The position numbers and the translations under genes are program-made. Source: UBA5195 sp034432755 (GTDB lineage: Bacteria; Chloroflexota; Anaerolineae; Anaerolineales; Villigracilaceae). From it: a DNA stretch of 64,000 bases. Below the pieces are notes generated by a model. The model did no database searches. It was not told where the DNA came from and saw only the letters and a program-made list of their open reading frames with translations. Shown here in pieces: positions 62,233 to 64,000 of this stretch. The stretch is from the NCBI GenBank assembly GCA_034432755.1, contig DAOUBQ010000028.1, positions 18,332-82,331 on the forward strand, read 5' to 3'. Within the stretch, counting starts at the first letter, position 1. Every line of letters begins with the position of its first letter.

Positions 62233-63327
62233 ATGAGCGAAGCACTCCCCATGGCTGGCACCACCTCCCAGGTCAACGCCATCGGCCTGAGCAAAAACGA
62301 TTATCGCGGCAACCCAACCACCCTGTGTCAGGGCTGCGGCCATAATTCAATTTCCAACCAGATTATCGCGGCCTGCTACGAGGCCAACGTGGTGCCAGAG
62401 AAAATCATCAAGTTTTCAGGCATCGGCTGTTCAAGCAAAAGCCCAACCTACTTCCTGAACCGCTCCTTTGGCTTCAACAGCCTGCACGGACGCATGCCCT
62501 CCCTGGCAACCGGTGCTCTGCTCGGCGACTACCGGCTCAAGGGGCTGGGCGTCTCCGGCGATGGCGATAGCGCCAGCATCGGCATGGGACAGTTCAAACA
62601 CGCCATGCGCCGCAACGTGAACATGATTTACATCGTCGAAAACAACGGCGTCTACGGTCTCACCAAAGGCCAGTTCTCGGCCACCGCCGACCAGGGACTG
62701 GAACTCAAGAAACAAGGCACCAACCTCTACCTGCCAGTGGATATTTGCATGGAAGCCCTGGCCTCGCGCGCCACCTTCGTCGCGCGCCTGTTTGCAGGGA
62801 ACGCCAAACAAGTCAAAGAGGTGCTAAAAGCCGCCCTGGCGCACAACGGCATCGCCGTGCTGGACATCATCAGCCCATGCGTGACCTTCAACAACCAAGA
62901 AAGCAGTTACTACTCCTACAGTTTTGGTAAAGAAAAGGAAGACCCCCTGCACGACATTTCTTTCCATGCTGCATCAGAAGGCCCACAAAGCACCATCTCG
63001 TATGTGCCGCCCAAGCCCGAAATCACGCTCGAAGCCGATATGATTGACGGTGAAATCCGTGAAGTCAAACTGCATGACGGGTCTGCCATCGTCTTGAAGG
63101 CGCTCGACAAAGACTACGACCCCACCAACCGCCTGGAGGCCATGCGCGTCCTGGAAGACGCCCACCAAAACAACTACCTGGTCACCGGCCTGCTTTACGT
63201 TGCCCCCGAAAGCCCCTCGCTAACAGACCTCTACAACCTGGTAGAAACCCCACTTAACCGGCTGACAGAAAAAGACCTGCGCCCCGCGCCAGAGACCATC
63301 CACAAAATCAACGCCCTGATGTTCTAG
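62233..63327 (+). CDS. korB: 2-oxoacid:ferredoxin oxidoreductase, beta subunit
   Basis: Thiamine-diphosphate and iron-sulphur subunit (364 residues). TLCQGCGHNSISN gives two cluster cysteines, GIGCSSKSPTYFL the third and ISPCVTFN the fourth. The TPP motif runs from GVSGDGDSASIGMGQF to IVENNGVYGLTKGQFS. The C-terminal 80 residues beyond the usual core are charged and may contact ferredoxin. AGGAGG lies before the ATG. With icd upstream in the window it would form a ferredoxin-linked TCA segment. Confidence 0.94.
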   Translation: MSEALPMAGTTSQVNAIGLSKNDYRGNPTTLCQGCGHNSISNQIIAACYEANVVPEKIIKFSGIGCSSKSPTYFLNRSFGFNSLHGRMPSLATGALLGDYRLKGLGVSGDGDSASIGMGQFKHAMRRNVNMIYIVENNGVYGLTKGQFSATADQGLELKKQGTNLYLPVDICMEALASRATFVARLFAGNAKQVKEVLKAALAHNGIAVLDIISPCVTFNNQESSYYSYSFGKEKEDPLHDISFHAASEGPQSTISYVPPKPEITLEADMIDGEIREVKLHDGSAIVLKALDKDYDPTNRLEAMRVLEDAHQNNYLVTGLLYVAPESPSLTDLYNLVETPLNRLTEKDLRPAPETIHKINALMF

Positions 63328-63340
63328 ACATCTCCACCTG

Positions 63341-63380
63341 CTTCCCCACTTTCTGCCAGGCTTCACAGAAAGTGGGGAAG
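63341..63380 (+). terminator. Hairpin after korB
   Basis: A perfect 15-base-pair stem CTTCCCCACTTTCTG with its complement and a ten-base loop, 13 bases after the korB stop. There is no T-run, so its strength as a terminator is uncertain. Confidence 0.6.
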
Positions 63381-63415
63381 ATCACGCGCAGCGCCGCAGG
63401 GGCAGGTTGTGTCGC

Positions 63416-63772
63416 ATGCCACAAATCACACCCCAACTCTCCATCCCCGATGAAGAAATTCAGTTAGAGTTTATCCGCGCCGGCGGGCCAGGCGGGCAGA
63501 ACGTCAACAAAGTGGCAACAGCAGTTCAGTTGCGATTCGACGCGCGCAACTCGCCCTCGCTGGCAAAGGATGTCAAAGAGCGACTGTTGAAACTGGCCGG
63601 AACAAAAATAACAACCGAGGGTGTTCTCATTATCGAGGCCAAAAATCACCGCACCCAAGAGCAAAACCGGGCCGAGGCCATCCTACGCCTCACTGCACTC
63701 ATTCAGCAAGCGTTAGAAAGGCCCAAAGTACGTAAAAAACGTGAGTTCGGGATAAGGGGCTCCCTGGTGTAA
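63416..63772 (+). CDS. arfB: Peptidyl-tRNA hydrolase ArfB, 3' end replaced by an insertion
   Basis: Rescue factor that frees ribosomes stalled at the end of messages lacking a stop codon. The catalytic domain is complete, with FIRAGGPGGQNVNKVATAV holding the GGQ motif, and IIEAKNHRTQEQNRAEA. Family members are about 135-140 residues and end in a Lys/Arg-rich tail that enters the empty mRNA channel. Here the sequence departs from the family after ERPKVRKK and stops with EFGIRGSLV, encoded by the end of the adjoining IS, giving 118 residues. Without the tail the protein is probably impaired. The start at 63416 is an ATG; a TTG nine bases earlier is possible. Confidence 0.85.
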   Translation: MPQITPQLSIPDEEIQLEFIRAGGPGGQNVNKVATAVQLRFDARNSPSLAKDVKERLLKLAGTKITTEGVLIIEAKNHRTQEQNRAEAILRLTALIQQALERPKVRKKREFGIRGSLV

Positions 63773-63809
63773 ACTTGGATTTGTCAAAACAAACATTCCA
63801 AGGAGCCCC
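63756..63809 (+). promoter_or_regulatory. Hairpin covering the transposase ribosome site
   Basis: GGGGCTCCCTGG (63756-63767) pairs with CCAAGGAGCCCC (63798-63809) with one mismatch. The 3' arm contains the AAGGAG ribosome site of the transposase, so transcripts entering from arfB would fold and hide it, while transcripts starting inside the loop would not. Confidence 0.55.
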
Positions 63810-63811
63810 TC

Positions 63812-64000
63812 ATGGATAGTCTAATCGAGTTGTTCTGTGATGTCGATGATTTTTGCCAGTCTTTTCTGCCCGTTTGGCGGAAACAATTGTTGAGCGCAGG
63901 TGAAATGCAACGGCAGCGTGAAAGAAGCCTGAGCGTGAGTGAGATCATGACCATTTTGATCCATTTTCATCAGTCACACTACCGTAATTTCAAGGCGTAC
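63812..64000 (+). CDS. Transposase, IS982 family (N-terminal part)
   Basis: The first 63 codons are present and the frame is open to the window edge. MDSLIELFCDVDDFCQSFLP followed by SLSVSEIMTILIHFHQSHYR is the characteristic N-terminus of IS982-family DDE transposases, including the first catalytic Asp region. AAGGAG lies six bases before the ATG. The rest of the catalytic domain is outside the window, so integrity cannot be judged. Confidence 0.8.
   Translation, partial: MDSLIELFCDVDDFCQSFLPVWRKQLLSAGEMQRQRERSLSVSEIMTILIHFHQSHYRNFKAY

Larger units (their letters stand above)
63739..64000 (+). mobile_element. IS982-like insertion sequence (left part only)
   Basis: The element begins within or just after the Lys-Lys-Arg codons of arfB, judged from loss of family similarity; the exact terminal repeat cannot be set without the right end. 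It carries a transposase gene at 63812 and runs out of the window. A strong hairpin lies between its edge and the transposase. Confidence 0.7.

Noticed and set aside
63341..63380. Part of the IS element
   Set aside because: The hairpin lies upstream of intact arfB coding sequence, and the IS begins more than 350 bases later.

Overview
The window looks like a chromosomal segment of a Chloroflexota bacterium, most likely of the Anaerolineae. This is an inference from gene content, moderate to high GC and gene style, not a database result. No rRNA, tRNA or CRISPR array was seen. Nearly all sequence is coding; genes switch strand every few kilobases, and most clusters end in clear hairpins or abut convergently.

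Layout. 1-2318: two tandem UbiA prenyltransferases on the minus strand, the first cut by the window edge. 2337-7002: central sugar metabolism, with a phosphofructokinase carrying the pyrophosphate-type signature, then gnd-zwf and the convergent pgl. 7037-9525: tatA, a glycosyltransferase-like protein and a CBS/GAF-like protein. 9678-14103: surE, a Ppx/GppA-HD phosphatase, sixA and icd. 14407-21723: mfd and the de novo NAD genes nadC, nadA and nadB. 21849-26168: a decayed SNF2 helicase fragment, then a heterodimeric ABC exporter whose leader encodes a 26-residue peptide followed by a terminator. 26238-33639: a class IV aminotransferase, a tyrosine recombinase, a GlnE-like protein with an internal ACT region, and hutH. 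33640-36326: a small membrane protein and a riboflavin-related cluster. 36499-41608: a large hybrid histidine kinase with an HD-GYP response regulator. 41617-45633: a LuxR-type remnant, a small secreted protein, and a cluster that suits chitooligosaccharide or GlcNAc use. 45783-55810: acyl-CoA dehydrogenase, then a methyltransferase, three GT-C family membrane glycosyltransferases and an embedded MDR dehydrogenase. 55851-59557: a three-subunit acyl-CoA carboxylase. 59684-63327: a GntR regulator and the 2-oxoacid:ferredoxin oxidoreductase KorAB. 63416-64000: arfB, whose 3' end is replaced by the start of an IS982-like element running off the window.

The genes suggest a heterotroph, probably with anaerobic capacity, that uses ferredoxin-linked 2-oxoacid oxidation, a reversible PPi-linked glycolytic step and the oxidative pentose phosphate branch, and grows on amino acids, acyl-CoAs and amino sugars. 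The strongest candidates for new biology are the ribosome-mediated attenuator in front of the ABC exporter, the GlnE-ACT fusion, and the 128-bp inverted-repeat element between nadC and nadA.
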